A DNA stretch of 64,000 nucleotides from NCBI GenBank assembly GCA_014649555.1, contig BMTG01000018.1, positions 36,778 to 100,777 on the forward strand, read 5' to 3'. The position numbers and the translations under genes are program-made. This DNA is from Streptomyces globisporus (GTDB taxonomy: Bacteria > Actinomycetota > Actinomycetes > Streptomycetales > Streptomycetaceae). The notes beneath the pieces were generated by a model, which was given only the letters and a program-made list of their open reading frames with translations, had not been told where the DNA came from and searched no databases. Positions 34,811 through 43,287 of this stretch are shown piece after piece (position 1 is the stretch's first letter; every line of letters begins with the position of its first letter).

Positions 34811-35245
34811 TCACTCGCGCACACAGCCTGAGGCGGGCGAGGCGAGCATCGCTTTGAGGATGCGTTGCAGCTCAACGCGGTCCTGGGGGGTGACCCTCGC
34901 CAACCTGCGGTCGTACTCCGCCGCGAGAGCTGCAAGTGCTCGGTCGCGTGCTTGCGTGCCCTCAGCGGTCAGTACGAGCCGATGACGCCGCAAGTCCGCC
35001 TCGTCGATCTCGCGGCGGACAAAGCCCTTGGCGACGAGGTTGCGAACGTAGACCGTCACGCTCGCCTTGGGCAGCAGCAGCGCAGTCGCGATCTCAGCCG
35101 GGTACGGCGACGCCTCCACCTCGGCCAGGACGAAAAACTCCTTCGTCTCCAACCCGAGCTCGGCCAGCTCCCCCGTGCAGGCATCCATCACAACACCCAG
35201 CAGCCGCTGGTTCAGCGTCCACAGCTGCGCCCCGTCGACTGACAT
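34811..35245 (-). CDS. MarR-family transcriptional regulator
   Basis: 144 residues. Winged helix near 45-100 (ELGLETKEFFVLAEVEASPY, ATALLLPKASVTVYVRNLVA, RREIDEADLRRHRLVLT) between dimerisation helices. ATG 35245. It is divergent from an alpha/beta hydrolase gene, with a 105-bp A/T-rich gap holding an inverted repeat GTACAA-N8-TTGTAC, so mutual control is likely. MarR/hydrolase pairs often respond to small phenolic or lipid-like ligands. Confidence 0.85.
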   Translation of the reverse strand: MSVDGAQLWTLNQRLLGVVMDACTGELAELGLETKEFFVLAEVEASPYPAEIATALLLPKASVTVYVRNLVAKGFVRREIDEADLRRHRLVLTAEGTQARDRALAALAAEYDRRLARVTPQDRVELQRILKAMLASPASGCVRE

Positions 35246-35289
35246 CGACCCTCCATCCAGATGGTACAGTTTCGTATTAGTTTTAGCTC

Positions 35290-35309
35290 GTACAAGATAC
35301 TTTTTGTAC
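35290..35309. promoter_or_regulatory. MarR operator candidate
   Basis: GTACAA-N8-TTGTAC, a 20-base perfect inverted repeat with 6-bp arms in the divergent MarR/hydrolase promoter region. Confidence 0.55.
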
Positions 35310-35350
35310 TGGACTCCTATGGAATAATAATCTCACGAAGGAAGCCAGGC

Positions 35351-36265
35351 GTGATCCAGCACCTCACGATCCCGCGCGGTCCCATCAACCTCGCCGCGGA
35401 CCTCCACCTGCCCGACAACGCCGACAGCAGTGCGCAGCTGCCCGCTGTGGTGCTCTCCACCCCCGGCAGCAGCGTCAAGGAGCAGATCGGTGCCAACTAC
35501 GCCTCCCGCCTCGCCGCCCACGGGATCGCCGCCCTTGTCCTCGACCCCGCCCACCAGGGCCAGAGCGAGGGCGAGCCCCGCGACCTCGAAGACCCCTACC
35601 GCCGAGGCGAGGACATCTCCTACGCCATCGACGTGCTCACCACGACCCCCAGCACCGACCCGCAGCGCATCGGCGTCCTCGGCATCTGCGCCGGTGGCGG
35701 CTACGCCGTTCACACCGCCCGCACGGACCACCGCATCAAGGCGGTCGGTACGGTCGTCCCCGTCAACATCGGCAACGCGTTCCGCAACTTCTCCCCCGAC
35801 GGTCCGGCCGCAGCACTCGACGCCCTCGCGGACGCACGGACCGAAGAGGCCCGCTCCAGCGAGATGACCCGCGTGAACTGGCTGCCCGACACCCTCGAGG
35901 AAGCCGAGGCAGCGGGCCTGACCGACATCGACACCACTCAGGCCATCACCTACTACCGCACCGAGCGCGGCGGCAACGCATACTCCACGAACCGGCGCCT
36001 CCTGCGCGGCGACTCCCACCTGCTGGGCTACGACGCCTTCCACCTGGCCGATCAGCTCATGACTCAGCCCCTGCAGGTCATCCTCGCCGGACGCATCGGC
36101 AACACCGGCTCCTACGACACCGGCATGCAGCTATGGAAGCTGGCCCCCAGCCCCGTCGACCTCATGGTGATCGACGGCGCTGGCCACTACGAGATGTACG
36201 ACGAACCCGAATACGTCGACGCTGCCGTCGAACGACTCGTCAGCTTCTATGCGAACAACCTGTAA
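35351..36265 (+). CDS. Alpha/beta hydrolase with Cys nucleophile (dienelactone-hydrolase-like)
   Basis: 304 residues with the alpha/beta-hydrolase fold. The nucleophile elbow reads GVLGICAGGGYAVHT (about 118), so Cys takes the place of Ser, as in dienelactone hydrolases. The likely acid is in VILAGRIGNTGSYD and the base His in VIDGAGHYEMYDEP (about 278). GTG 35351 follows AAGGAAG. It is probably cytosolic (no signal peptide) and controlled by the divergent MarR protein. Substrate unknown; it resembles YcjY-type enzymes. Confidence 0.8.
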   Translation: MIQHLTIPRGPINLAADLHLPDNADSSAQLPAVVLSTPGSSVKEQIGANYASRLAAHGIAALVLDPAHQGQSEGEPRDLEDPYRRGEDISYAIDVLTTTPSTDPQRIGVLGICAGGGYAVHTARTDHRIKAVGTVVPVNIGNAFRNFSPDGPAAALDALADARTEEARSSEMTRVNWLPDTLEEAEAAGLTDIDTTQAITYYRTERGGNAYSTNRRLLRGDSHLLGYDAFHLADQLMTQPLQVILAGRIGNTGSYDTGMQLWKLAPSPVDLMVIDGAGHYEMYDEPEYVDAAVERLVSFYANNL

Positions 36266-36293
36266 GGCATACGAACCGGCGAACCCCATGCGG

Positions 36294-37028
36294 TCACAGC
36301 ACTTGCAGGTTGCCCCCGACCGACCCGGTCCGCACAAGGGGCAAAGGGCATACATGAATCTGCTCTCGCGCCCCTGCCTTCGGGAGCAACCGGTGCAGAG
36401 GAGTGCTTGGTTCGGTGCACGGCCGAGTCTGCCCGACCGGTGATGCGGGGCCGGTGGAGAGGACCTGGTCGACAGCTGCGTTGAGCGTCTCGGTCTCGGT
36501 GAGCAGGACGGATTCGCGGGTGGGCAGGGCGCGTTCGAGCGAGAGCCCGTTGAGGATGGCGAGAAGGAACCTGACGTTGCGGGTGTGGTCTCCCGGAGGG
36601 AGTGCGCCTTCCTCGGAGAGCACGGTCAGCCAGTGTTCGACCCGGCGCTCCGCCTCCCGCTCGAGGCGGAGGTATGCGGCGCGCACCGGTTCGGTCGGCT
36701 CGGGCTCGATGAAGTTCCGGTACGTCGCGCCCCATGCGGTCCGCGCGTCTTCGTTGGTGCCGGTCAGGGCGAGAACCTGCCGCAGGCAGTTCAGCAGCCG
36801 TTCGCGGGGCGCCAGGGTCTGGTCCCGGATCGGGTCGCCGGGCAGCAGGTGTTCGTAGATCCGCTCGAGCAAGCTGTCCTGCAGCGCGCGCTGGGTGGGG
36901 AAGTGGAACCTCAGCGAGCCGATACTCACCCCCGCACGCGCGGCGACCGCTCGCACGCTCAGCTTCGCCGCTACATCCTCGGCGATCATCTCCGCAGCGG
37001 CCTCGAGGATCTTCTCGCGTGTTTCCAC
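36294..37028 (-). CDS. TetR-family transcriptional regulator
   Basis: 244 residues. HTH: METREKILEAAAEMIAEDVA, then SVRAVAARAGVSIGSLRFHF (about 22-45). The C-terminal half is helical to about residue 190, then a 50-residue Pro-rich tail without clear structure extends to the stop, perhaps a drifted C-terminus running into non-coding DNA. It is divergent from a membrane-protein gene, with three copies of an 18-bp element between them (37069-37123), a strong case for autoregulation. Confidence 0.85.
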   Translation of the reverse strand: METREKILEAAAEMIAEDVAAKLSVRAVAARAGVSIGSLRFHFPTQRALQDSLLERIYEHLLPGDPIRDQTLAPRERLLNCLRQVLALTGTNEDARTAWGATYRNFIEPEPTEPVRAAYLRLEREAERRVEHWLTVLSEEGALPPGDHTRNVRFLLAILNGLSLERALPTRESVLLTETETLNAAVDQVLSTGPASPVGQTRPCTEPSTPLHRLLPKAGAREQIHVCPLPLVRTGSVGGNLQVL

Positions 37029-37064
37029 GTTCCGCTCTCCTTAGCTTCTCCCAGCACCCTTCAC

Positions 37065-37123
37065 TGTACTAGCACGCCGTACTAGTACAGCGTGCTAGCG
37101 TCCCTCTAGCACGCTGTACTAGT
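37065..37123. promoter_or_regulatory. Triple TetR operator array
   Basis: CTAGCACGCYGTACTAGT occurs forward at 37069-37086 and 37106-37123 (one difference) and exactly inverted at 37081-37098. The inverted pair forms 18-bp arms with a 7-base spacer; TGTACTAG-N9-CTAGTACA at 37065-37089 overlaps. It lies between the TetR start (37028) and the next gene (37159). Confidence 0.75.
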
Positions 37124-37158
37124 TGCGGTGTGGCCGATGCGCACAGGAAGGGCGGAGC

Positions 37159-37806
37159 ATGGCGTTGAAGCAGTGGGCGGCATCAAGGCGCCTCAAGCCG
37201 GGCGACGGCAGGGAACTGCAGCGGTTCCGCTGGTGGCAGCTCCCCGTGCGCTCCCTGTTCTGGTTACGGCTTCCCGGTGACGGCGGGCAGGAAGGCCTGC
37301 ACGCCGTCGACGTACGGCACTGGGCGCGGTTGGACGACAGCAGGATTCGCGCGCACCTGTTCCTGGACAGCAGGCAGGTGGGCGAGTCGAAACTGCCCGC
37401 ACTCTTCCCTGTCGACGGGGGCGTCATCGAGGTGGCGATGAGCAGCTACGGCATCAAGCGCTGCCACTATCGCCCCTCGGACGGACAGCCGTTTCAGCTC
37501 ACGCCCGACTCTGCCTCCGCGGAGGGACGGAGGGCGCGCTTCGGTGCTCGTCACCCGGGACTGAGCGGGGCGATCACCGTCGGATCGGTGCTGCTGCTGG
37601 TCATCGGTGTGGGCATGAACCTGTTGCAGCTCGCTGAACCCATCTCTGAGATTCCTCCCGTCGCGCAGCGGGGCGGAGCGTTCGATTCCCCGATACACCT
37701 GCCGATCTGGCTGAACCTCGCACTGGGGGGCGGGGCCGTTCTGGCGAGCATGGAGCGCGCACTCCGCCTGCGGTATTCCTCCCTGCTCGACGCGGCCGGT
37801 CACTGA
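37159..37806 (+). CDS. Membrane protein with two C-terminal helices, unknown function
   Basis: 215 residues. A soluble N-terminal domain of about 130 residues (RELQRFRWWQLPVRSLFWLR at the start) is followed by helices at about 137-160 (SGAITVGSVLLLVIGVGMNL) and 185-203 (LNLALGGGAVLASMERAL). No family was recognised. ATG 37159 lies 36 bases behind the triple operator, so it is almost certainly regulated by the divergent TetR protein. A TetR target with membrane helices suggests a stress or efflux-associated role, but no transporter motif is present. Confidence 0.65.
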   Translation: MALKQWAASRRLKPGDGRELQRFRWWQLPVRSLFWLRLPGDGGQEGLHAVDVRHWARLDDSRIRAHLFLDSRQVGESKLPALFPVDGGVIEVAMSSYGIKRCHYRPSDGQPFQLTPDSASAEGRRARFGARHPGLSGAITVGSVLLLVIGVGMNLLQLAEPISEIPPVAQRGGAFDSPIHLPIWLNLALGGGAVLASMERALRLRYSSLLDAAGH

Positions 37807-37924
37807 CTCATCGAAGCGAGGAAGTCGCGACCACGTCAGCCCTCTTCGGCCGGCCTCTCGCGCGCCCGGCACGGCCGGGCTACAGGGAATGGCACACGTA
37901 GGACGAGACGAAAGGACGATAATC

Positions 37925-39538
37925 ATGATCCAGTTGAGGCCACGGGCCGCCGCCAAGTACGGGGCTGCGTTCGCCACAGCCCTCATGGTCCTGACGGGGT
38001 GCTCATCCGGCGTCTCGGGGCTGCGCAGCACGTCCGCAACGGGCGCGTCGGCCCCGGCCCCCTCCCCTGACCCGCTCACTTGGAGCACGTGCGGGAAGGA
38101 CCTGGAATGCGCCACGATCAAGGTGCCGCAGGAATACACCGACCCCGAGGGCGCACAGATCCCCCTCGCGGTCATGCGGCACCGGGCCACTGATCCCGAC
38201 CAGCGCATCGGCAGTCTCATCTTCAACCCGGGCGGACCCGGGGTCGCCGCCACCGAGACACTGCGTAATCTGCCCAAGACAGCCGGCACTCCGGGCGCTT
38301 TCTCGCCCGCTGTGCTCGCCAGATTCGACGTCATCGCGATGGACCCGCGCGGCGTCGGCCAATCGCAGGCCGTTCGCTGCCTGACCGACCAGCAGCGAGC
38401 CGACGCCGCCGGCACCTCCTTCGACCCGGCGATCCCCGGGGGCAAGCCTCTGCCGCGGCTGCTGGCCGATGCCGCCGCATTCACCGACGGCTGCGCCAAG
38501 CACCAGAGCAAGAAGTTCCTGGCCAGCCTTTCCACCGACAACGTGGCTCGCGACATCGACCGAGTCCGCGCCGCGCTCGGCGAGAAGAAGATCTCGTACT
38601 ACGGCTTGTCCTACGGCACCGTGGTCGGTCCGATGTACGCCACCCTCTTCCCTCACCGAGTCCGCCAGATGGTGCTCGACGCGCCCGTCGACACCAACCA
38701 GTGGTTCGGCAACTCCCTCCCCTTCCAGAACGACGTCGCTGTGGCAAGCGAACGAACCCTCAACGCCTGGTTCAAGACCTGTCGCGCCGAAGGGGCCGCA
38801 GTATGCCCGTTCGGGGCAGGTGACCCGGAGGCGGCGTTCGACACACTCATCGACACGTTGGAAGCGAAGCCACTGAAGATCGCACCCGCCCAGGGGGGCG
38901 CCACCCCGGGCGGCGAGCTCGACGGTGCCATGGCCCTGGAGACCACCCGAGCCCTGGCCGGCGACCAGAACACCTGGCCCCTGCTGACCTCGGCACTGCT
39001 GGCCGCACAGAAGGGCAACGGCGCACCCCTCTACACCCTGTGGAGCAGCGTCACGGTATCCCCCTTCCCCGTCCCCACCGCGATGTTCGAAACCCACACC
39101 GCGGTACGCTGCGCCGACTGGAAGACCCCGTCCGGCATCGCCGCGCACAAGGCCGCTGCCACAAAGGCCACTACTGAGGCGAAGCGGATCGGGACCCGGG
39201 CCGCCTACTCCGCTCTCAACTGCGCACGTTGGCCCGCGCCGAACAAGGACCGCATCACCAAGCCGCTCACAGGCGCCGGAGCGCCACCGGCACTGGTGGT
39301 CGCAGGCCGGCTGGACCCCGTCACCCCCCATCACTGGGCCGAGAACATGACCCGGACTATGGACGCCGCGGTCCTGCTCACACGCGAAGGAGTCGGACAC
39401 GGCTCCTACGGCATCAACTCGTGTGTCAACAAGGCAGTTGACACCGCACTCCTCCACGGCACCCACCCTGCCGACGGCACCGTGTGCAAGACGGACACGC
39501 CCGCGACCACCCGCCCCCTTGTCCCTGCGAAGCGTTGA
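37925..39538 (+). CDS. Secreted lipoprotein alpha/beta hydrolase, TAP-like (S33-type peptidase family)
   Basis: 537 residues. A lipobox signal peptide ends LMVLTGC-SSGVSG (Cys about 26). The hydrolase domain has an oxyanion region LIFNPGGPG, DVIAMDPRGVGQS, the nucleophile in YYGLSYGTVVGPMY (about 231), and a TAP-like C-terminal region with Asp in VVAGRLDPVTPHH and His in EGVGHGSYG. Cys pairs (KDLECATIK, VRCLTDQ) suit an extracytoplasmic enzyme. Such Streptomyces enzymes are tripeptidyl-aminopeptidase-like; the actual substrate is not readable. It is monocistronic. Confidence 0.88.
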   Translation: MIQLRPRAAAKYGAAFATALMVLTGCSSGVSGLRSTSATGASAPAPSPDPLTWSTCGKDLECATIKVPQEYTDPEGAQIPLAVMRHRATDPDQRIGSLIFNPGGPGVAATETLRNLPKTAGTPGAFSPAVLARFDVIAMDPRGVGQSQAVRCLTDQQRADAAGTSFDPAIPGGKPLPRLLADAAAFTDGCAKHQSKKFLASLSTDNVARDIDRVRAALGEKKISYYGLSYGTVVGPMYATLFPHRVRQMVLDAPVDTNQWFGNSLPFQNDVAVASERTLNAWFKTCRAEGAAVCPFGAGDPEAAFDTLIDTLEAKPLKIAPAQGGATPGGELDGAMALETTRALAGDQNTWPLLTSALLAAQKGNGAPLYTLWSSVTVSPFPVPTAMFETHTAVRCADWKTPSGIAAHKAAATKATTEAKRIGTRAAYSALNCARWPAPNKDRITKPLTGAGAPPALVVAGRLDPVTPHHWAENMTRTMDAAVLLTREGVGHGSYGINSCVNKAVDTALLHGTHPADGTVCKTDTPATTRPLVPAKR

Positions 39539-40384
39539 GTCCCAGCCGGCCGTCACCCGCCCACGCATACGCACGGCACGACCTCAGAACAGCGGAAGGA
39601 CTTACACGGGGCTGACTGATGTTCAAGGCCACAAACTAAGAGCCGGCCCGCATTTCCCGCCGGGTTCCCGACGACAAATACGGCACCTCGTCACATGGTC
39701 GGAGCGTCCCCATACATCCAGTATGCGGACGCTCCTTCACCTTGCGATGCATCATGTCTGGGCGCCACGCGCTTGGTCCACCAAGAATTGCGGGACAGCC
39801 CTCACGCAACCCACTTCAGGGCTCTGCCCGCGCTTGCTTCTGCGCCGGCTTGATGAACTGACGCGCCGCGAAAGCGGACAGAGAATAGGTCCTGCCTTCT
39901 CAACCGAGGCAGTCTCGGCGATGTAATTCGCGGTTGCTGACAGCGCAGGTCAAACAAGGCAAAGGGAAAACCCGTACCTTGCCCTCGTCGCCACCCCGCT
40001 CACAGCACACCACCTGGCCAGCTCAGGGGGGAGGCCACCCCGTCATCGGCGACTCTACGCCTCTGTCACGACGATGGGCTCGGCGCACACCATGCAATAG
40101 ATCCTGAAATGTCCATTCTTCAGACCGTGCAGAACTATGCCGTAACGTCACCAGTTTCACGGCTCGAACCGGAGGTAGGAGAACCGCTGAAAAGCAAATC
40201 AGGGGCGAGGTCTTAGCGGTTACCACCTGAGAGATGCGCGAACACCGCATTCGCTCCATCTAATCCTTGACAGGATTTAAGGAAGGGAGGGTGCGACCGA
40301 TGAGTCTTTTCCCTGCGCGCACTTCAATCTCTTATCGGCGATAGAAACTCTTGCTCACTTCGGCTAGCACAAAGGGGAGTTCCG
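39539..40384. other. Intergenic, about 850 bases, with one large hairpin
   Basis: No convincing gene. It contains the hairpin at 39701-39735 and a lower-G/C region at 40080-40380 that probably includes the promoter of the GPP34 gene (a TTGACA at 40267 has no clear partner box). The origin is unclear; accessory-region debris is likely. Confidence 0.4.
39701..39735. repeat. Long hairpin in intergenic DNA
   Basis: GGAGCGTCC-C-CATAC-ATCCA-GTATG-C-GGACGCTCC: 14 paired bases with one internal C/C mismatch and a 5-base loop, 163 bases after the hydrolase stop. It has no T tract on either strand. It may be a terminator, a transposon-end relic or a small structured RNA. Confidence 0.6.
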
Positions 40385-41035
40385 ATGCCCACGACTCTCG
40401 CTCAGAAGCTGTACCTGCTCTGCTACACCGTCAAGAAGGAAAAGTTCCAGCTCGACAACATCCAGGGGCGCGGCCAGCTGCTGCGGGCCGGGGCGATGAC
40501 CGAGCTGGCCCGTAACGGTCTACTGGACGCGACCGGGGGGAAGGTTCGGCAACTCCCCGGCAATCCGCCTGAGGATCCGTTCACGGCATCGGTCTGGTTC
40601 GACCTGCCCGAGGACAAGCCCAAGGGCTGGCTGAAGTTCCTGCACAACAAGGCGCACACAGCCGAAACCCCGGTCCGCGACCAGCTGCTCACCTCCGGGG
40701 ACGTCGCCGTCGAACGGCAGAAGAAGCTGGGGGTCGTATCCACCAAGAGGGTCACCGTGGTGCACCCGGACCTGGTGCACGCCCTGCAGGACCGGGTGCG
40801 CGCGATAGTGCTCGACGACGCTCCCGCCGATGGCCTGACGGACGAGCTGGCCATGGCCGTCCTGGCGGTCGAGCTGGAGCTCACCTCGGTGTGGAGCAAA
40901 GAGGACCGCCGCACCCACAAGTCCGCCCTGAAGGCGCAAGCGGCGCGGTTCGACGCGTTCGTCCCCGGACTGCGCAAGGCACTGCGCGACTCCTATCTCG
41001 CGAGCCGGGCCGTGGGGGGCGGCTGGAGCGCCTGA
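40385..41035 (+). CDS. GPP34/GOLPH3-family phosphoinositide-binding-like protein
   Basis: 216 residues, all helical: LAQKLYLLCYTVKKEKFQLD, LLRAGAMTELARNGLLDATG, then KKLGVVSTKRVTVVHPDLVH. This matches the GPP34 family, related to eukaryotic GOLPH3/Vps74, which is abundant in Streptomyces; bacterial roles are uncertain, perhaps membrane or lipid binding. ATG 40385 follows AAGGGGAG. It is first in a same-strand run with a DUF3159 membrane protein, a PapA-like acyltransferase and an FAD oxidase. Confidence 0.85.
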   Translation: MPTTLAQKLYLLCYTVKKEKFQLDNIQGRGQLLRAGAMTELARNGLLDATGGKVRQLPGNPPEDPFTASVWFDLPEDKPKGWLKFLHNKAHTAETPVRDQLLTSGDVAVERQKKLGVVSTKRVTVVHPDLVHALQDRVRAIVLDDAPADGLTDELAMAVLAVELELTSVWSKEDRRTHKSALKAQAARFDAFVPGLRKALRDSYLASRAVGGGWSA

Positions 41036-41105
41036 ACCGCACCACGACCGCAACGAGAAATCCCCGAGAGACGCTGCGAACGCAGCACGTGACCAGGAGT
41101 GATCG

Positions 41106-41833
41106 ATGACCCAACGCGAAGGCGAGCAGGCCCCCTCCCCAACTCACGACAACACAAGTGCTCCGCCCCCGCCCCGGGTTCGCCCATGCTCGAGTCCATG
41201 GGCGGCCCCGCGGGCTTCGTCTACTCGACCGTCCCGGTCGTGGTGTTCGTGATCGCACTCGCCTTGCTGTCGACGAAGGCAGCCGCGATCGCGGCGGTAG
41301 CGACCGGTGCGGTGCTCACCGTGGCCCGGCTGCTGCGCGGGGAACGTCTTCTCGCCGCCTCGGGCAGCCTGACCGGCGTTCTGGTCGCGGCAGGCATCGT
41401 CGCGATCACCGGATCCGCCAAGGACTTCTTCCTGCTGGGCATCTGGGTGGCCTTCGCAGGTTTCCTCGCCACCCTCGGTTCGGTCCTCCTTCGCCGCCCC
41501 CTGACCGGCGTGGCATGGAACCTCCTGCACGGTGGCGCGCACGCGTGGCACGCGGACCGTCAGGTTCTGCGGGCACACGACATAGCCACGCTCGCAGCGG
41601 CGAGCGTCCTGGGCGCCCGGTTCGTCGTGAAGCAGTGGCTCTACGTGCAGGACGCCACGGGCTGGCTCGCCTTCGCGAAGATCGCCATGGGCACTCCCCT
41701 CACCGTGGTTGCCGCGCTGGTCGTCGCCTGGGCCTTTCGTGCAACGTCCAAACGCCTGGTGGACAGCCGACCGGCCCCGTCCATCGCTCAGCAAGAGGTC
41801 GAGCTGCCCCCTCGTCAGGATGCGTCCAGGTAA
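41106..41833 (+). CDS. DUF3159-like membrane protein, probable frameshift near the start
   Basis: The body, from MLESMGGPAGFVYSTVPVVV (ATG 41186) to the stop at 41833, is a five- to six-helix membrane protein of the DUF3159 type (SAKDFFLLGIWVAFAGFLA, RRPLTGVAWNLLHGG, LRAHDIATLAAASVLGARF). The only good ribosome site (AGGAG) belongs to ATG 41106, which reads MTQREGEQAPSPTHDNTSAP in another frame. A one-base loss in the C-rich run at 41161-41176 would join the two. Either the gene is frameshifted, or it starts at 41099 or 41186. Function unknown. Confidence 0.7.
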
Positions 41834-41869
41834 CGAGCAGTCACATCACCTCAGCGAAGAAGGAAACTC

Positions 41870-43120
41870 ATGTCGATCAGCCACACGCAAATAGAGACGG
41901 TGCGGGAACTCGGAGCCTTCGAGCGGACCATCGATCTCTACATGCACCGAAACCCCGTCCAGTTCTCCCTGGTCGCCGAGATCGACCGTAAGGTCTGTGA
42001 GCAGACGCTGGCGCGGGCGCTGCAGCAGGTGCAGGCACAGCACCCGCTGCTCCGTGTCTCGGTCGACCGCCGGTCCGCTCAGGCTCGGTACCGCTGGGCA
42101 GAGGGCCCGGTCAGCATCGAATCCGCCGCCGAGGGAACGCCTTGGCAGGCGGTCGTCGCCCGTGAGCAGACGCGCCCCATCGCGCCGGAGCCCGGCCCGC
42201 TTCTGCGGGCCGTACTGATTCCCGCGGAAACAGGCAGCTTCATTGTGCTGACCTTCGCTCACCAGATCACCGACGGAACCGGCGGTATGCGGGTGGTGTC
42301 GGACCTCGTCGCCGCCCTCGACGGCGACGAGGAGAGCGGCAGGCCGACTCCGGGGCAGGATGCGCCGCCCTCCCAGGAGGCCCTCCTGCAAGCTATCGAC
42401 GCGGCGATGCCTCCCGCAGGGCCGCCTCAGGACGAGCTGATGAACCCGCCTGGCCAGCTGACCCTGTTCTCGGGACGGACACCGCACGTCTCCGCCTTGG
42501 CCCTGCAACACGGTCTGACCACACGCCTCGTGGCCCGCTGCCGCGCGGAGGGCGTGTCCGTGCACGCCGCGCTGTGTGCTGCCGCCAGCACGGTCTTCCA
42601 TCGTGCGGGCCGCGCCCGGGTGAGGGTGTTGAGCCCGGTCGACCTGCGCCGTGCCGCGGGTCTGCCCGACGCCGTCGCCAATCGGTTCGCGGGAGCGCGG
42701 ACACTCAGCGAGGCGTCCCAGGCCGAAGATTTCTGGAAACTGACCCAGCACCATCACCAAGCTCTGGAAGATCAGCGGACACCTGGGTTGCTCAAGGCCG
42801 GTTCGCTGGCGCTGGCCCAGCAGCCGCCGACCACGCCCGAGGAGGCCGAAGCGATGATGACCGCGGTCACCGCCGCCGACATCCAGATCACCAACCTCGG
42901 AGTGGTTGAGGCGCCTGCACACGGCCGCGCCCGCCTCACCGCTCTGTGGGGGCCGGCGCAGACCACCCAACTGGCCGGCGAACACGTCCTGGGTGTCGCC
43001 ACCTGTGCGGGACGCCTACGCATGACGGAACTGACCCACGACCCTCAGGCCGCTCTGCTGCCCGACATGGCCACCGTCCTCGCCCAGCAGTGCACCCAAC
43101 CCGACGCCCCCTGCTGCTGA
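41870..43120 (+). CDS. PapA-like / condensation-superfamily acyltransferase
   Basis: 416 residues of the CoA-dependent acyltransferase / NRPS condensation superfamily. The catalytic HxxxD is in LTFAHQITDGTGGMR (about 125), and the second half has VHAALCAAASTVF and the DLRR motif (VLSPVDLRRAAGL) shared with PapA5-like O-acyltransferases. It probably esterifies a hydroxyl group with an acyl-CoA or carrier-bound acid. It lies 36 bases behind the DUF3159 gene and 167 bases before an FAD oxidase, so a small biosynthetic role is possible. Confidence 0.8.
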   Translation: MSISHTQIETVRELGAFERTIDLYMHRNPVQFSLVAEIDRKVCEQTLARALQQVQAQHPLLRVSVDRRSAQARYRWAEGPVSIESAAEGTPWQAVVAREQTRPIAPEPGPLLRAVLIPAETGSFIVLTFAHQITDGTGGMRVVSDLVAALDGDEESGRPTPGQDAPPSQEALLQAIDAAMPPAGPPQDELMNPPGQLTLFSGRTPHVSALALQHGLTTRLVARCRAEGVSVHAALCAAASTVFHRAGRARVRVLSPVDLRRAAGLPDAVANRFAGARTLSEASQAEDFWKLTQHHHQALEDQRTPGLLKAGSLALAQQPPTTPEEAEAMMTAVTAADIQITNLGVVEAPAHGRARLTALWGPAQTTQLAGEHVLGVATCAGRLRMTELTHDPQAALLPDMATVLAQQCTQPDAPCC

Positions 43121-43287
43121 TACGTGCAGAGCACCGAGCACCGTCCCGGACACCGTCGGCCGTCCAGCGGTTCGGAGCGCCCGGGACGCCTCGCCGAACG
43201 GGCGGTACGCCATTGAACCGACCTGGCCACCACATCCGCACCACGCCCTCGACAGCCGCCCCCGATGAGCGACACGCAGGAGTGACC

